Shown piece after piece: positions 1 to 11,258 of a stretch of 64,000 bases of DNA (positions within the stretch are counted from its first letter, which is position 1; every line of letters starts with the position of its first letter). The stretch comes from Anniella stebbinsi (taxonomy: Eukaryota > Chordata > Lepidosauria > Squamata > Anniellidae). Made by a program: the position numbers and the translations under genes. The stretch covers positions 203,833,810 to 203,897,809 of the forward strand of contig JARDYH010000002.1 in NCBI GenBank assembly GCA_029215795.1, written 5' to 3'. The notes below the pieces were generated by a model. The model did no database searches. It had not been told where the DNA came from and saw nothing but the letters and a program-made list of their open reading frames with translations.

Positions 1-1115
1 TTTAACTTGAAGACCCTCCCTAAAGGAGAGATTCAGTAAAAGCTGTTGGGCACTGTGAAAAACTGTCAATTTAGTTGATAGGCAATTGCCTTGCTTTGTT
101 AGACTAATTGATCTTAGAGGATAGCTCTTAGCATTCATACTCCCTTCAAGTGTAAAGTGACTTCTATTTACTGAATAACATTTTGTGGATTGCACAGCGG
201 ACCTCTTTATTGTCTCACATCTTGGTGGGAGGGCTTGGAATCACGATGGCAAAGTAAACAGGTCACCTGGTTACAGACTTCCATACCATAGTGAGGCATA
301 CTGTATTCCTATTTAAAGTATAATCATTCCTTAATCTATACATATATTACCATATGCAAATGTTATGCAAACATGTACACCCTGTGATGATTGATTAACA
401 AGTGGTTATTCTAGTGCTCTATCACTGAGTTTAGACCCACCCCTTACAACAGCCTGTATGGCGTACTCAATATTTTCTCATTAAAAAAAGATAGCTTATA
501 TACTGACACCAGATTTTTTTAAAGAAATAGATGGTCACTGTTTTAGCCCCTCAGAAACATAGCAGTCCTTTTGTTCTCCAAGAGAACTTGAAACCGACAG
601 AATAAGAACCTAATCCTTGAATAGCCTTGTGGGAGCCATTACAATTTATCATATCAGTGCTGGTAAGAGAATGTTTGGTTCACAGATCACTAGCCTAGTA
701 GTAAATGCATCTTAAACTCCTATCTACTATTCCTTAATGGTTTTCTAATTAAAACAAATGGCTAAACAGATTTCTTCCAAATTAAAATTTAGCGCTGAAA
801 TAGTCCCTGGTGCAGAGTTGCCAACCTTAAATTGTTCAAGAATGATCAAGCCAGACAACTCTAATCATGAGATTGGCTTACAGATGATGTGATTTTAAAA
901 ATAATTAATGCTTTCATCTTTAAATTTGCTTTCTTGTTTCCAAGCTCCCAGTGTATGTGGAGCTCATGCTTTATGGCTTTCCACCACCCCCACCCCTGTA
1001 GTCAAGGAACTGAAATTCTGAAGCACTTACCAGAAATCTATTGAGCCCCTGCTCTTAGAAAGTTTGTGACACAAACCAAATGGCAGATGTAGCCCATGCT
1101 GTTTCTATTGTCATC
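1..1115. other. Intergenic DNA, nothing recognised
   Basis: AT-rich sequence with stop codons in all frames. I see no family motif, tandem repeat or transposon end here. Confidence 0.5.
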
Positions 1116-1412
1116 TTAAGGACATAAGAAGAGCCATGCTGGATCAGACCACAGGTCCATCTAATCTAGCACTGTGTTCACAAAGTGGCCAACCAGCTGT
1201 TGACCAGGAAATCACAAGTAGGACACAGACGCAACAGTACCCTACTGCCCATATTCCCTAGCAAATTCCTCTGATATTGAAGGTAGTACAAAGCAATCAA
1301 GACTGGTAGACGTTGATAGCCTTCTCCTCCAGGAATTTATCCAACCCCTTTTAAAGCCATCCAAATTGGTGGCCATCTCTACATTTTGTGTTAGTGAATT
1401 CCAGAGTTTAAC
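1116..1412 (-). mobile_element. CR1/L3-like LINE, 3' ORF2 fragment
   Basis: On the minus strand this reads like the C-terminal tail of CR1/L3 ORF2 (LWNSLTQNV, then ATNLDGFKRGW), with stops later on. The outer end (AGGACATAAGAAGAGCC) is the same boundary as in the copy at 11259. It is a 5'-truncated, inactive copy. Confidence 0.7.
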
Positions 1413-1623
1413 ATTTAAAAGCTGAAGTCCATGCACAACTTTTGGTAACAGAAATCACAAAAGCATTGCTTAAATGCCATAGGCAATCAATAATATATTG
1501 TAGGTTCAAATCGATTAAACAGTTTTGGATTCTTTTAATGGAAATAGACAGACACACTTGCTACTTTTCTCATGTGATATATTTTAAGCATATAGTATTC
1601 AGTAGACACAGATTTAAGGCTTA

Positions 1624-1674
<51 letters not shown>

Positions 1675-2145
1675 AAAAAACTATGCAGTAAGAAAATGTT
1701 CCCAATTTTGTTTTGTTTCTATGATATATACTTCTTTGTCTTGAATCTTATATAAGGCAGAACGTTGCAGTGTAGCTGCATACATTATGCAAAGCTGTTC
1801 CAAGTTTCTAGTGATCAAGAGGTTTGAAGACTTGAGGTGTGATTGAAGAATAATGATGTACTTTGTCAGTGAGTTAGCCTGGATCTGAAAAACAACCTAG
1901 CTGATTGAAGGACTTGACCTAATGAACTCATTCTTTTATACCCACTCTGGCTTTATTTCTAGCCCACTCTACAAGCTCAGTTCTCCATTCTCATAGGAGA
2001 AGGAATCTGTCATCAGTGTCTCTCATACAAATTTATTCCCCTTTGCCTGACCATTTTGGTGAATTTGGATTATATGATAGAACCAACAGCGTTAATGGCT
2101 AATTCCACACAGGAGTACATTTGTTTTTGGACCAAGGATAGGACA
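1413..2145. other. Intergenic DNA with a GT microsatellite
   Basis: Apart from the perfect GT run at 1626-1671 there is no recognisable gene or element. Confidence 0.5.
1626..1671 (+). repeat. (GT)n microsatellite
   Basis: A perfect GT dinucleotide run of about 23 units. Confidence 0.98.
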
Positions 2146-2322
2146 TATGAACACAGGAATCTGCCTTATATTATTAAACCATCTAGCCCAGTATTGTCAA
2201 GACTGGCAGCAGGCGGCTCTCTGGGGTTCCAGCAGGAGTTTTTCCAGCCCTACCTGGAGATGCTGTGGATTGAACCTGGGACCTTCTGCATGCAAATCAG
2301 GTGCTCTACCCCTCCCTGACCA
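2146..2322 (-). mobile_element. tRNA-headed SINE
   Basis: Read on the minus strand, the right part is a decayed tRNA-like head with a B-box-like segment (GGTTCAATCC) after a TGCATGCAG loop. It continues into a body shared with the copy at 24331-24488 and a fragment at 11150-11210. It is a SINE, not a functional tRNA gene, because the acceptor region is not paired. Confidence 0.7.
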
Positions 2323-2664
2323 TCAGCAGTCTGGAAAAAAAATACTGCTTTGAATTTAAGCTTATTTTTGGAGTTTGGATTCATAATTCCCCCAAAATTA
2401 ATCAACACCTTGAGAAACATTGAGCACATATCTGTCACTCATATGCAAAATATAGCTCTCTAAAATTCTTATAAATGAAAGGGAAGACATTATATTTTTA
2501 AAGGATTATAGCTCCCACCTTAGCAGCTCCTTTGGTAGAAAAGCACACACAGCAACACTTTTAAGGTGCAACTAGATGTATGCAATTTTCAGAATTAAGT
2601 CCACAGAGATCTAGTTTAAAATTCAGAGATGCAGGTTATATGTGAGATGGGGGGGGGGCAGGAC

Positions 2665-2897
2665 TTAGGGTGGCCATGTGATTTCTTTTACAGAGGAAAG
2701 CCATCTATTTTGAAGGCATCCTAGATTTGAAGGGCTGTTATACTAATTTGAAGTATGATATAGAAGAAAATCCTGGTCTTGAAGTTGCCCATCAACAGCA
2801 CTTGCATCTATACAAATAAATAAGCAAATGGCATGTAAAATGATGTCCTCATTTTATTCTCTGTTTTTGGTGATTTGCAAGTGGTGCTCCTAAGAAA
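2665..2897 (-). mobile_element. Non-autonomous DNA element, GGGTGGCCA family
   Basis: Starts with TTAGGGTGGCCATGTG and carries the family body (CTTGAAGTTGCCCATCAAC, then GATGTCCTCATTTT). It is the reverse orientation of the copy at 48786-49677. The family is defined by at least five dispersed copies in this window. Its class is uncertain. Confidence 0.55.
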
Positions 2898-3880
2898 GGT
2901 TGAGCCATGGGCTGCACAAGCCTCTCCTATCAAACAAGGAACCTTGAATGTAGACCAGAGAATACATGGACATCAAAGTAAGCCCATTCACATAATTTGT
3001 CCATGACCCAGAACAAGGAGGGAGGGATGAATTATATGAAAGATGTCTCCTTGCCAAATGTGGACTCCCAGTTTACATTCAAGGTATGATGTGGGGGGAG
3101 CAGACATGGGTGTACAACCTACACATCATGTATGAACCAGCTCTAGCTGCCCCCCACTCCAGGTGGCAGAATTGGGAGGATAGATGAAAGCAGAAACTGA
3201 TGGGCTGGATGCAGATTTAGTTGCATGTAACAGGGCTGGTGGAAGCAGACTTCCTGACCCCAACCTCCCCACAACAGCCCCACCAGCCCACTGAAAATAA
3301 TGGTGCATCTAGGGCTGGACCTCAGGGCTAAAGACCAGGCCCACAGACCATGGCACAAAGAGAATGGCAGCTGATAGGGACGGGGGCAAGCAGGCCTAGT
3401 TTTAGCACATGGGCCAGTATAGGTATGACGGTGCTCACCACCCTTTAGCAATAATCCTTGGGCTGGCCCTGGAACCAGCCCATATGACCAATCTTTCCTG
3501 CCAGCTCACACCTTTCATCTTATGACTCATAACCTCAGATAGATACCTCCATTCAACCAACGTGGGGTAGGGGAAACACCCAGTGCTTCAGAGATCCATC
3601 TCCAGTGTTTAGCTCTTCAAGATCTTGAAGGGAGGCTAGGATGGTCACAGGTGCATCTCCCCAAAAAGAGGACATGGATTTGCATATGCTGACACCAAAG
3701 CCCCACCTGCCCTTTTGCAACTTCTCCTGACAAAGAGCCAATTGCTTTTCTGCCTCTTTCGCAGGGATGTTGAAAATTTCAGAGAAATTTCTCAGGGGAC
3801 AGAGAGCTTCAATGTTTACCTGACACTGAGGCACTCAGCAGGCAGCCACGCCACACCAGCCATGGTCCTCGGGGTTGTCA
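2898..3880. other. Intergenic DNA with an unclassified repeat
   Basis: Mostly unrecognised. The stretch around 3225-3300 resembles 45912-45970 (GCTGGTGGAAG, then ACTTCC, then AGCCC, then CCACCAGC, then CTGAAA), so it is probably an interspersed repeat of unknown class. Confidence 0.35.
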
Positions 3881-3887
3881 TGGGATC

Positions 3888-4000
3888 GTTTCAGTTATCC
3901 CGGGGTCGTCCCCAGTTGACCCCAGGATCCCCTGTGTATCATTTAGACACACAGGGACGACCTCGAGATGACCCAGTGAAAAAAGGTTGGTGTAGACATG
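3888..4000. mobile_element. Harbinger-like MITE fragment with a hairpin core
   Basis: Contains CCCTGTGTATCATTTAGAC followed by ACACAGGG, the same hairpin core seen at 37475-37501 and 41042-41069. The right end (GGTTGGTGTAGACA) resembles other termini of this group. A left terminus was not identified. Confidence 0.4.
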
Positions 4001-4003
4001 GGC

Positions 4004-4393
4004 AGGATCTACATGTCGTCCTCGATGCGCCCTCCCTGCGCCACAAGCCGCTTTGGAGCGCTTCACCCCGCCTAGTGTGGCTTAAGCCTCGGAGGCTCTG
4101 CCCGCGCCACCGCGGCCGGCGCCCTTTCATCCAGGCCAGTCCTGGGGAGGGAGGAGGGAGGGGGAGAGTTGTAAACAAAAGCCAGCGGTTGGGAGAGGGA
4201 TTTCCAATTGCTAGCTTTTGTTTACAACCCTCCCTCCTCCCTCCCTGGGACCAGCCGGGATGAAAGGGCAGCGGTGGCGGCGAGAGCACGAGCAGAGCCT
4301 CCGAGGCTTGAGCCACACTAGATGAAGTGCAGTGCTCCAAAGCGGCTTATGGCGCAGGGAGGGCGCATCGAGGACGACGTGTAGATCTGGCCA
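4004..4393. mobile_element. GC-rich palindromic (foldback) MITE
   Basis: The two halves are inverted copies. The left arm runs from CAGGATCTACATGTCGTCC through CCTCGGAGGCTCTGCCCG. The right arm mirrors it (CAGAGCCTCCGAGGCTTGAG) and ends GACGACGTGTAGATCTGGCC. The centre is itself palindromic (GTTGTAAACAAAAGC against GCTTTTGTTTACAAC). No protein is encoded. The long frames crossing it follow from its GC content. Confidence 0.75.
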
Positions 4394-4424
4394 TGGCCTT
4401 AGTGTTCTGTGTGCCTGCCTGCTG

Positions 4425-4618
4425 AGTCTGCAATCCAGGTGCTAAGAACTGTTGAAGGGCAATTTCAAGGCACTGGTCTCCTTTTTAGGATTCTTTATTT
4501 TTAAACCAGACAGCCCTTTGAATAGATGACACCTTTGAAACATCAGACTGACCTCTGACAGCCCATCAAATAGAGGACCGTCCCCTGCAATGTAGGACAC
4601 ATGGCCACTGTAAGGAGA
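4425..4618 (+). mobile_element. Non-autonomous DNA element fragment, GGGTGGCCA family
   Basis: Matches the right half of the 48786-49677 copy (ACTGTTGAAGGGCAA, then TCTTTATTTTTAAAC, then ATAGAGGAC, then GTAGGACACATGGCCAC). It lies directly beside the palindromic MITE. Confidence 0.55.
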
Positions 4619-5139
4619 TACAGAATCCCTTCAGTGCATGATCCCACCTAGTTGGAACAGAGGCAGTGTCTTTGGGTGTTTCAGTTTCAAAGCTCAATAA
4701 ACAACCCACATTTCAAAATAAGAATTCCTATACTTGAGCACTGCTGTTATTGGTTTAATGACACCCCCACCAGCACCAGCACCACCATGTAATATAGTAT
4801 CTGTGTGATAAGATTCCATAGAAATAACACTAGGAATGTAAGCAAATGTTAGGGTTTTTTTAAAAAAAATCACAGATGATTTACAGCTTCAAAAGCTTTA
4901 ATCAAACGTGCCCCACAGCAACTTAATTTTAAAAATCAAATCCCTTCTTACTAGTTATTCTACAATAGAATTAATCAGGAGAGGAAGATTTTTTAAAAAT
5001 TTCATATTCCTGCTTTTCTGTGCAAAGGCTGAGTTTAGGATAAACTACTGATAAGTTCAAGCCTTCGTTGCTAGACCCGAAATGCTCTTTACAGCCCATC
5101 TATCCTCCCAATTCTGCCACCTGGGGGGCGGGGCATAGA
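4619..5139. other. Intergenic DNA, nothing recognised
   Basis: AT-rich, with no family resemblance seen. Confidence 0.45.
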
Positions 5140-5332
5140 ATAATAGAATAGTAGAGTAGGAAGTGGCCTATAAGCCATCAAGTCCAACCCCCTGCTCAAT
5201 GCAGGAATCCACCTTAAAGCATCCCTGACAGGTGGCTGTCCAGCTGCATCTGGAATGCCTGTATTGTGGGCTTTCCCTTGGTAATTCATTCCATTGTGGT
5301 ACTGCTCTAACAACCTAAAATTGGACTTCATC
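5140..5332 (-). mobile_element. CR1 LINE 3' end
   Basis: Contains the CR1 3' signature on the plus strand (AGTCCAACCCCCTGCTCAA, then CTTAAAGCATCCCTGACAG) in the same arrangement as at 26973 and 52133. The element reads on the minus strand and is truncated. Confidence 0.75.
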
Positions 5333-5940
5333 ATAATTTCAGTGATGGTAAAACAAGGATATTAGGTCCTAAGGCCTAAGAGGGAAATCCTACACACTCT
5401 TATTTGGGAGCAAGTCCCTGAAACTCATTGGGATGGGCTCGGAAGGCAGGACTTTCCCACTTTTATAGCTGCTTCATGGGAGGAACCCGAAGGCCATCAG
5501 GTAGGCTGTTGCAACTAATATTCTACATCGTCATGGTCAGAATGCTTTTCCCCGTATGAATTTCTCCATGGCTTCTGGAGTTCTGAATGGCTTGCTTCTG
5601 TTTCTGAGGTGAAACCAGTGCATTAGAAATCCTCTGTTCTCCCCTTCTTTATTTCCAGATGTTGTCAAGAGCACTGAACAGACACAATTCAGTCCATATT
5701 TGTCATTCCTTTGCACCGATTAAAGATGTGGATGTGCACATGGATACATGCTGCCCCCAAAAACCCAACCACATTGTGACTGCAAATATTACCCCAAGGT
5801 TGGTTTGTGCCGTGTTTAACCAATGCACATGTTGCCCTTTTCTGCACCTTTTCCAGCTCCACCATATCCTTTTTCGGGGTGTGGAGAAGCAAACTGTACA
5901 CAGCATTCCAAATGTGCTTGTGCTATAGATTTGTTTAAAA
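5333..5940. other. Intergenic DNA, nothing clear
   Basis: A short stretch near 5380-5430 resembles old interspersed repeats with the theme of CAAGTCC followed by CATTGGGATGG. Otherwise nothing is recognised. Confidence 0.35.
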
Positions 5941-6289
5941 CAGGGGCACAACACCTCTGGCCAGAGGCCCTCTGGGGTTCCCCAACTTCCCAAGCCCCCT
6001 TCCACCAGCCTCACTCACTTTCCCCTGACCATTGATCATTTTGCTTCCTGGCTTATGTGCACAAGTTTGTGCTTATGTGCATGTACAAGTTTGAAATGCC
6101 TCCCCCAAGGCTCAGTGACTAGAGGTAAATATTCAAGCTGAAATATGCTGAGTAGTTTGTTTGTTTGTTTTTCGGTATTTTGGCCCTACCCCTTTTGCCC
6201 TTGGCCACACCCACCAACAGAATGTGGCCCCCGAGAGCGTCTCTGAACTGGGATCCAGCCCTCGGGCTGAGAGAAGTCCTGCACCCCTG
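5941..6289 (+). mobile_element. Old hAT-like non-autonomous transposon
   Basis: Starts CAGGGGCACAAC and ends GCACCCCTG, typical hAT-style termini. The flanks GTTTAAAA (5933-5940) and ATTTAATG (6290-6297) agree at five central positions, a decayed 8-bp target duplication. The right part (CAGCCCTCGGGCTGA) recurs at 61788-61896. Confidence 0.55.
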
Positions 6290-7213
6290 ATTTAATGGCA
6301 TTAGATCATTGGCAGCTCCCCAGCTGCTCATCTTGCACTTTCTCTGCCCAGAGTAGTTTGGGTTTTCAAAAGGGAAATGCACCAGAAAGGATCGTGGGTC
6401 TCTGCTTAACATTCAGTTTGAGAGGTCGCCACTTCTCATGCAAGGTTTTAGATACTTTTCTTCTTTCTTTTCAGTTCTCAGGCTGAAGTTTCTCTTCTGA
6501 CAGTTAATTGGATTGTTTCCAGAAATAGTGCTGGAGCAAACATGGGGTGGGGTGGGGGAAGAGGGGGGGGAGACTCCTCTGATTGACATTTCCAAACAAA
6601 CCAACAATTTTAGCTTGTTTTGACTTAAATGGCTGTTCATTCCACCCTTTCAATAATCAGATAAAAGTGAAATGACATCTGGCATTGATATGACAATTCA
6701 AAATGACAATTTCCATGTCACTGCATCTCAGTCCATAAATCCCCGGAATGAACAATGGGGAAGTGCTAAATTAGCGCAAAGAGGATGATTGGTGCTATTT
6801 AAAAGCAAAAATGGTGATGAACTTCATAGTCAGATGTGGTGATAATGGCAATGGTAAAAGACAAATTAATGGTAGAACCACACTGATCAAAATGATATCT
6901 GGACGTGCACAATATATTTATTACCATTGGTTTGTATTAATGAGAATCTTGTCTCCATTAATACGCAACGTAAGTCTCAATAATTTGATTTAATACATGG
7001 GATTTCAATATACTTTGTAGAAAAGGAAACTGAAATAGCATGTGGAAGAATACCAAGTGATACTTTTAAGCACTGTTTTCATCCTTTCTGTAAAATATAA
7101 TCTGGTGCAGTAAGTCCATGGGTGTGCCACTTAGCAGAGTATATGCAAGGCAGAGGCCTATGTGCACCAAATGGCAGGCTGTCATTTGGTGCACATCATA
7201 GCCTCTGGTGGGG
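6290..7213. other. Intergenic DNA, nothing recognised
   Basis: No gene or element recognised. Confidence 0.45.
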
Positions 7214-7322
7214 GTAGGCCAACTGTGCCCCCAGATGTTTTGGACTACAACTCCCAAAACCTCTGATCGTTGGCCATGCTGGTTGGAGTTTACGGAGGAC
7301 ATCAAGTTGCCTGGCCCATGAT
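7214..7322. mobile_element. Short palindromic MITE, family copy 1
   Basis: Contains CAGATGTTTTGGACTACAAC and a diverged inverted counterpart. At least seven related pieces occur in the window. Confidence 0.6.
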
Positions 7323-7361
7323 CTATGATGTTAATTCTGAAAGGCATTGAATGTTCAATGT

Positions 7362-7425
7362 TCAATGTTTTTAATCTTTGTAAACCACCCAGAGAATGTT
7401 TGCTATGGGGCGGTATATAAATGCA

Positions 7426-7469
<44 letters not shown>
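7362..7469 (+). mobile_element. L2-like LINE 3' tail with (AAT)n
   Basis: A short L2-type 3' end (TCTTTGTAAACCACCCAGAG, then GGGGCGGTATATAAATG) runs into a perfect AAT array at 7426-7469. A sister tail lies at 43725-43775. Only the extreme 3' end was inserted or survives. Confidence 0.65.
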
Positions 7470-7470
<1 letters not shown>

Positions 7471-8052
7471 CAGGCATTTGGCATAGACGGCAATCCAATA
7501 GATTCAGTATCAGTGACATTACCAGAATTGTCTTTACACTTGGCCCATGTGGAAATATTAGTCCACACAGTGATGCATCGCCTTTCTACAGGCCAAGGGT
7601 GAATCCTCTTACTTGAAGGGATGGCTTCTAGCCAGGAAGCCCTGCCACAAACTGAGTGGTATGTTAGAGCAATTAGGCAATTTCTCAAACTATCAAACCT
7701 GGACACTCAGGTGAAAAATCTGAGGCCACTCAAGTTCCTATATGAAAGGGAGCACTGTTTCAAAGCTTGCTCAAAATATTCATTTAATCACCCGAGATTT
7801 ATTAATTAATTGATTTATATATTTTTGGCACCCTGAAATCTCATCCTTTTTTGTTAGGGTTGTTGCTGAAATCCATAGTTAACTGGTTTGGAATACAAAT
7901 TTGTTCAGCTCAAAATGCTACTGGCAGGCCACTAGTGGGGGGGAGGACTACATTTCCCAGCACTCTTTTGTTTGTCAGCATGCCACCTGAGCCAGCAGGG
8001 GGAAGACAGATACCCCTCCATTTCCTTTCTGCCACTGGAGGAACTAAAACAG
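7470..8052. other. Intergenic DNA, nothing recognised
   Basis: No coding or transposon signature seen. Confidence 0.4.
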
Positions 8053-8172
8053 CCTTCCATAACCTGATGCCCTCAAGACTGCAACTCCCATCATTTCTAG
8101 CCAACATGTCCATGATAGAAATGATGGAAGTTGCAGTCTGGCACAACTAAGGGCACCAGTTTGGGGAAGGCT
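8053..8172. mobile_element. Short palindromic MITE, family copy 2
   Basis: The inverted halves are visible: GACTGCAACTCCCATCATTT against AAATGATGGAAGTTGCAGTC. Ends resemble CCTTCC and GGGGAAGGC. Confidence 0.65.
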
Positions 8173-8331
8173 GAGCTAGACAAATAAAGGGGAAAGAAAG
8201 GAAAGAAAGGGGCAGGCAGGAAAAAGGCAGGGCTGAAGTTCCCCTCTGGCTCAGATTAAAACCCAAGCTGGAGAAAAAGCTAATGCCATTGAGTTTAGTA
8301 TTATGAAGCACCTGGATTTGATGTATACGGA

Positions 8332-8332
<1 letters not shown>

Positions 8333-8373
<41 letters not shown>
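8333..8373 (+). repeat. (TTAG)n microsatellite
   Basis: Perfect TAGT tetranucleotide array of about ten units, immediately left of the hAT MITE. Confidence 0.97.
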
Positions 8374-8399
8374 GTCTTCAAGTCAACTTCGATTTATGG

Positions 8400-8719
8400 T
8401 AGGCTGACCAGATAAAATCCAGGTCAGGGCTCATGTAACTTTAACAGTTGTAGAGCAAAGGGAATTTCAGCCAGTGTCATTTGTATGCAATTAGTTCCTG
8501 GTGAAATTCCCTCTTCATCACAACAGTTAAAGGTGCAGGCACTATACTAGAGTGACCATATACAAAAGAAGGCAGGGCCCCTGCAACTTTAACAGTTGTG
8601 ATGAAGAGGGAATTCCACCAGGTACTAATTGCATACAAATGACACTGGCCGAAATTCCCTTTTCTCTACAACTGTTAAAGTTACATGAGCCCTGACCTGG
8701 ATTTTATCTAATCACCCTA
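8400..8719. mobile_element. 320-bp hAT-type MITE, complete copy A
   Basis: Termini are TAGGCTGACCAGAT and ATCTAATCACCCTA. Flanking 8-bp duplications ATTTATGG at 8392-8399 and 8720-8727 are identical. The interior is a long inverted repeat (GGGCTCATGTAACTTTAAC against GTTAAAGTTACATGAGCCC) plus a second nested pair (GAAATTCCCTCTTCATCAC against GTGATGAAGAGGGAATTCC). The 8-bp duplication and TAG-type ends fit the hAT superfamily. No transposase is encoded. Confidence 0.85.
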
Positions 8720-8875
8720 ATTTATGGCTACCCTATGAATCAGTGACCTCCAGTTATTTCTGTTGTAAACCACCCTATTCGGATCTTGTAACTTCATGCC
8801 CATATCTTCCTTTATGGAGTCAATCTATCTCCTGTTTGGTCTTCCTCTTTTCCTTCTACCTTCTGCTTTCTTATG

Positions 8876-8994
8876 TTTCTTTATCTTTAAACTGGACTTG
8901 GAGTGGGCAGCCCTTTCTAATAGAGGATGCTTTCAAAACAGCCCTTCAAAGAAAAGGCTGTCTTCTGTAAAAGAGAACACCTGGCCATCCTATG
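8876..8994 (+). mobile_element. GGGTGGCCA-family element fragment
   Basis: Shares TCTTTAAACTGGACTTGGA, then GGGCAG, then ATAGAGGA, then ACACCTGGCCATCC with the copy at 49541-49677. Confidence 0.5.
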
Positions 8995-9075
8995 AGGTTA
9001 CCCTCCCTTGGACTAAAGCAATGGTGAGCTTTCTCTTGCTGGAGGTCTTCAAGGCTGAACAGCCATCTGTTGTAG

Positions 9076-9147
9076 GCTGAAATACCCTTTTCTCTACAAC
9101 TGTTAAAGTTACATGAGCCCTGGCCTGGATTTTATCTGGTCAGCCTA
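9076..9147 (+). mobile_element. Right-end fragment of the 320-bp hAT MITE
   Basis: Matches the last ~72 bp of copy A (TTTTCTCTACAACTGTTAAA to TCTGGTCAGCCTA). The end here keeps the TIR better than copy A does. Confidence 0.7.
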
Positions 9148-9250
9148 ATCTGTTGGAGATGCTCTGGCTCTGGATTTCCTTCAGTGAACAAGGGGTTGGA
9201 CAAGAAAGCCTACAGGGCCCCCTCCAACTGTCTGGTTCTATGATGACTGA

Positions 9251-9381
9251 GGCCAGATCTACACCTAGCAGGATATAACACTTTGGAACTATTTTGAAAA
9301 CTGTATGTGGAGTGTGTCCTAGGCCCCAACAGTTGTCACTACTGTTATAAACCATTTTACAGCAGTAGTGAAGATCCTGCC
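9251..9381. mobile_element. Short MITE with GGCCAGATCTACACC terminus
   Basis: Starts GGCCAGATCTACACC and ends AAGATCCTGCC, with the family body (CCCCAACAGTTGTCACTACT, then ATAAACCATTTTA) seen also at 41450-41543 and 47868-47987. Confidence 0.6.
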
Positions 9382-11149
9382 CAAGTTTCTGACCCTGCTC
9401 TCAGTACCCATTCCTTGGCTCTTTTGCTGCAGAACGTAAGGATCAGACAGCAAAGTAACTTCCCTTAAACCAGCATAGATTGCTTGCAGATGTATTGTTT
9501 CAGTTTGGCATCCAATAATAACAGACAATATATTTTCTCAAGGTAAGCCAACTCATAATACTTGGGTCTGAGATAGGTACAAATGTTGTTTTGTTTTACT
9601 GCTTCATTTTACATTATTCCTTTGATTTGTAATGTACTGCCATGCCATCTGTGTTTGCTCTATCCTTCCATAGCAGATCAATTAAAGATAGCTGGTCAAA
9701 TCCTTGATTACATTCGGAGTCAATTTTAATATTAACTTACATGAGGGGCTTCTATCTTATCAAAAGATGTAATCTCTTCCATTTTGCTTGCACTCGCTGT
9801 GAGGTTTAAACATTGTAATTCAACACAAGGTAATAAAGAATATAAGCAGGGTCCAATTTATCAGCATTCCATCATATAAGCTAAATAAATAACAATGTCG
9901 TAAGGGAAGGGGAAATCAAAAATACAGGGGGGGATTCTATTAAGCAGTGAAATGATATTTTTCTAGCATTCTCTCTGAGGCTATTTTTCTAGCATTCTCT
10001 CCCAAGTCCAATGCAGTCAGAGAGATTCAAATTCCACAATAATACCATTAGATAGAATGAAAAACATCCTTTGATGGATTCAGCACTGCCTTTGCATTGT
10101 CTTTTATGTTCACTTGATGACATAATAGCCTCACAACTACCGATCATCTAATTTTGTGTCGAACACCAACTGAAAGTGACCACACAGTAGGGGACTTCAC
10201 TGCACCAACTGCTTAAAGAAGATATTATCGCTGTTCCTGTGTGAGGAAGGAGGCTCTTCCTGAACATGGCAAACATAACTTTATTAGCCTCAGAAGGAGG
10301 AGGATGGAATTCCATCACCAATCGGGGTTAGGTCCACTTATCCACCGTCCTCACCTAATCCTTGTTCTTCTGACCTAATGTTGAGAGCTTTCAGCAGTAT
10401 AGCTATCCCAGAATCTTGTCCATCCTTCCTTCAGCCATCAAGGCTGACTCTTTCTTGGTCATACCATTCAGACACTCTTTAAGGTTTTAAGATAGCACCA
10501 GTTCAGACCTTTAAGACTAGAAACCAGGGATAGGAAACCTGGCTCCCTCTACACAGTTCTAGGGATGGATGAACTCACCCTAGTCCAGGTCACATGCCAC
10601 TTGCTGGACCCCACCACCAGCTGCCTGCCCCTTCTCTCCACATGGGGTGATCTGCCAGGCAGCCTGTGGGTGCCAGGAGAGTGGTGCCTGGTTGCCTGAT
10701 CCCTCACCAAGACACAATTTTCCATAAAAATGGCAGCTTAGCCTTTTACGCAAAGGCCCATTTGCACAAATGATGGCTTTAAAAGGGCCATTTACACAAT
10801 ATTGCAGATGTAAATTGTCCATTGATGCCTGTAATCTTGTATAAATGGCCCCTTTACATTTGATGCAAAATGGTAGCTCAGAGAGGGACCGGGTGGCCAT
10901 GTGCTTGCGTGACTTGGGGTGCACCAAGTTACTTGTGTTTTAGTTATTACTCTGAAGAGGGATCCCCTATAACTTTCAAATCAGGAAATTTCAGAAGACT
11001 GAAGTTCTTCAGGGTTCTTCAGAATGTTTCTTCAGGGTTCCAGACAGACAATCTTTTCCATCACCTGCATTTCCACCTGACCCTTCCTAAAAATTAGAGA
11101 TCAAGTCATGGGAAAATCCTCTTTCTGAAGCCCTGAAAAGTGACTGCAG
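9382..11149. other. Intergenic DNA, nothing recognised
   Basis: No gene found. A short direct duplication (TTTTCTAGCATTCTCTC) lies at 9960-10000. Confidence 0.4.
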
Positions 11150-11212
11150 ACAGTACTGGGCTAGCCTGTCCAACAGTCTGATCTGGTATAAGGTAGCTTC
11201 CAATTTCCCTGT
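11150..11212 (+). mobile_element. tRNA-headed SINE tail fragment
   Basis: Contains CAGTACTGGGCTAG, then CAGTCTGATCTGGTATAAGG, the tail of the SINE at 2146 and 24331 in the opposite orientation. Confidence 0.5.
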
Positions 11213-11258
11213 GAGATTATCAAGATTGAACCTGGGGCCTGTGCTATAACTCAACTGG

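Noticed and set aside
2255..2322. A possible tRNA gene (also 12420-12482)
   Set aside because: These are decayed SINE heads. They lack a paired acceptor stem and continue into SINE bodies.
3715..4263. A 182-residue frame and an opposing 133-residue frame
   Set aside because: They lie on the GC-rich palindrome, where stops are rare for compositional reasons. The sequence resembles no protein family.
7371..7706. Poly-Leu and poly-Asn frames (also near 24839-25093)
   Set aside because: They are AAT/ATT microsatellites at LINE tails.
8333..8399. The TTAG array as a telomere-like repeat
   Set aside because: It is a four-base unit, not TTAGGG, and behaves as an ordinary microsatellite.
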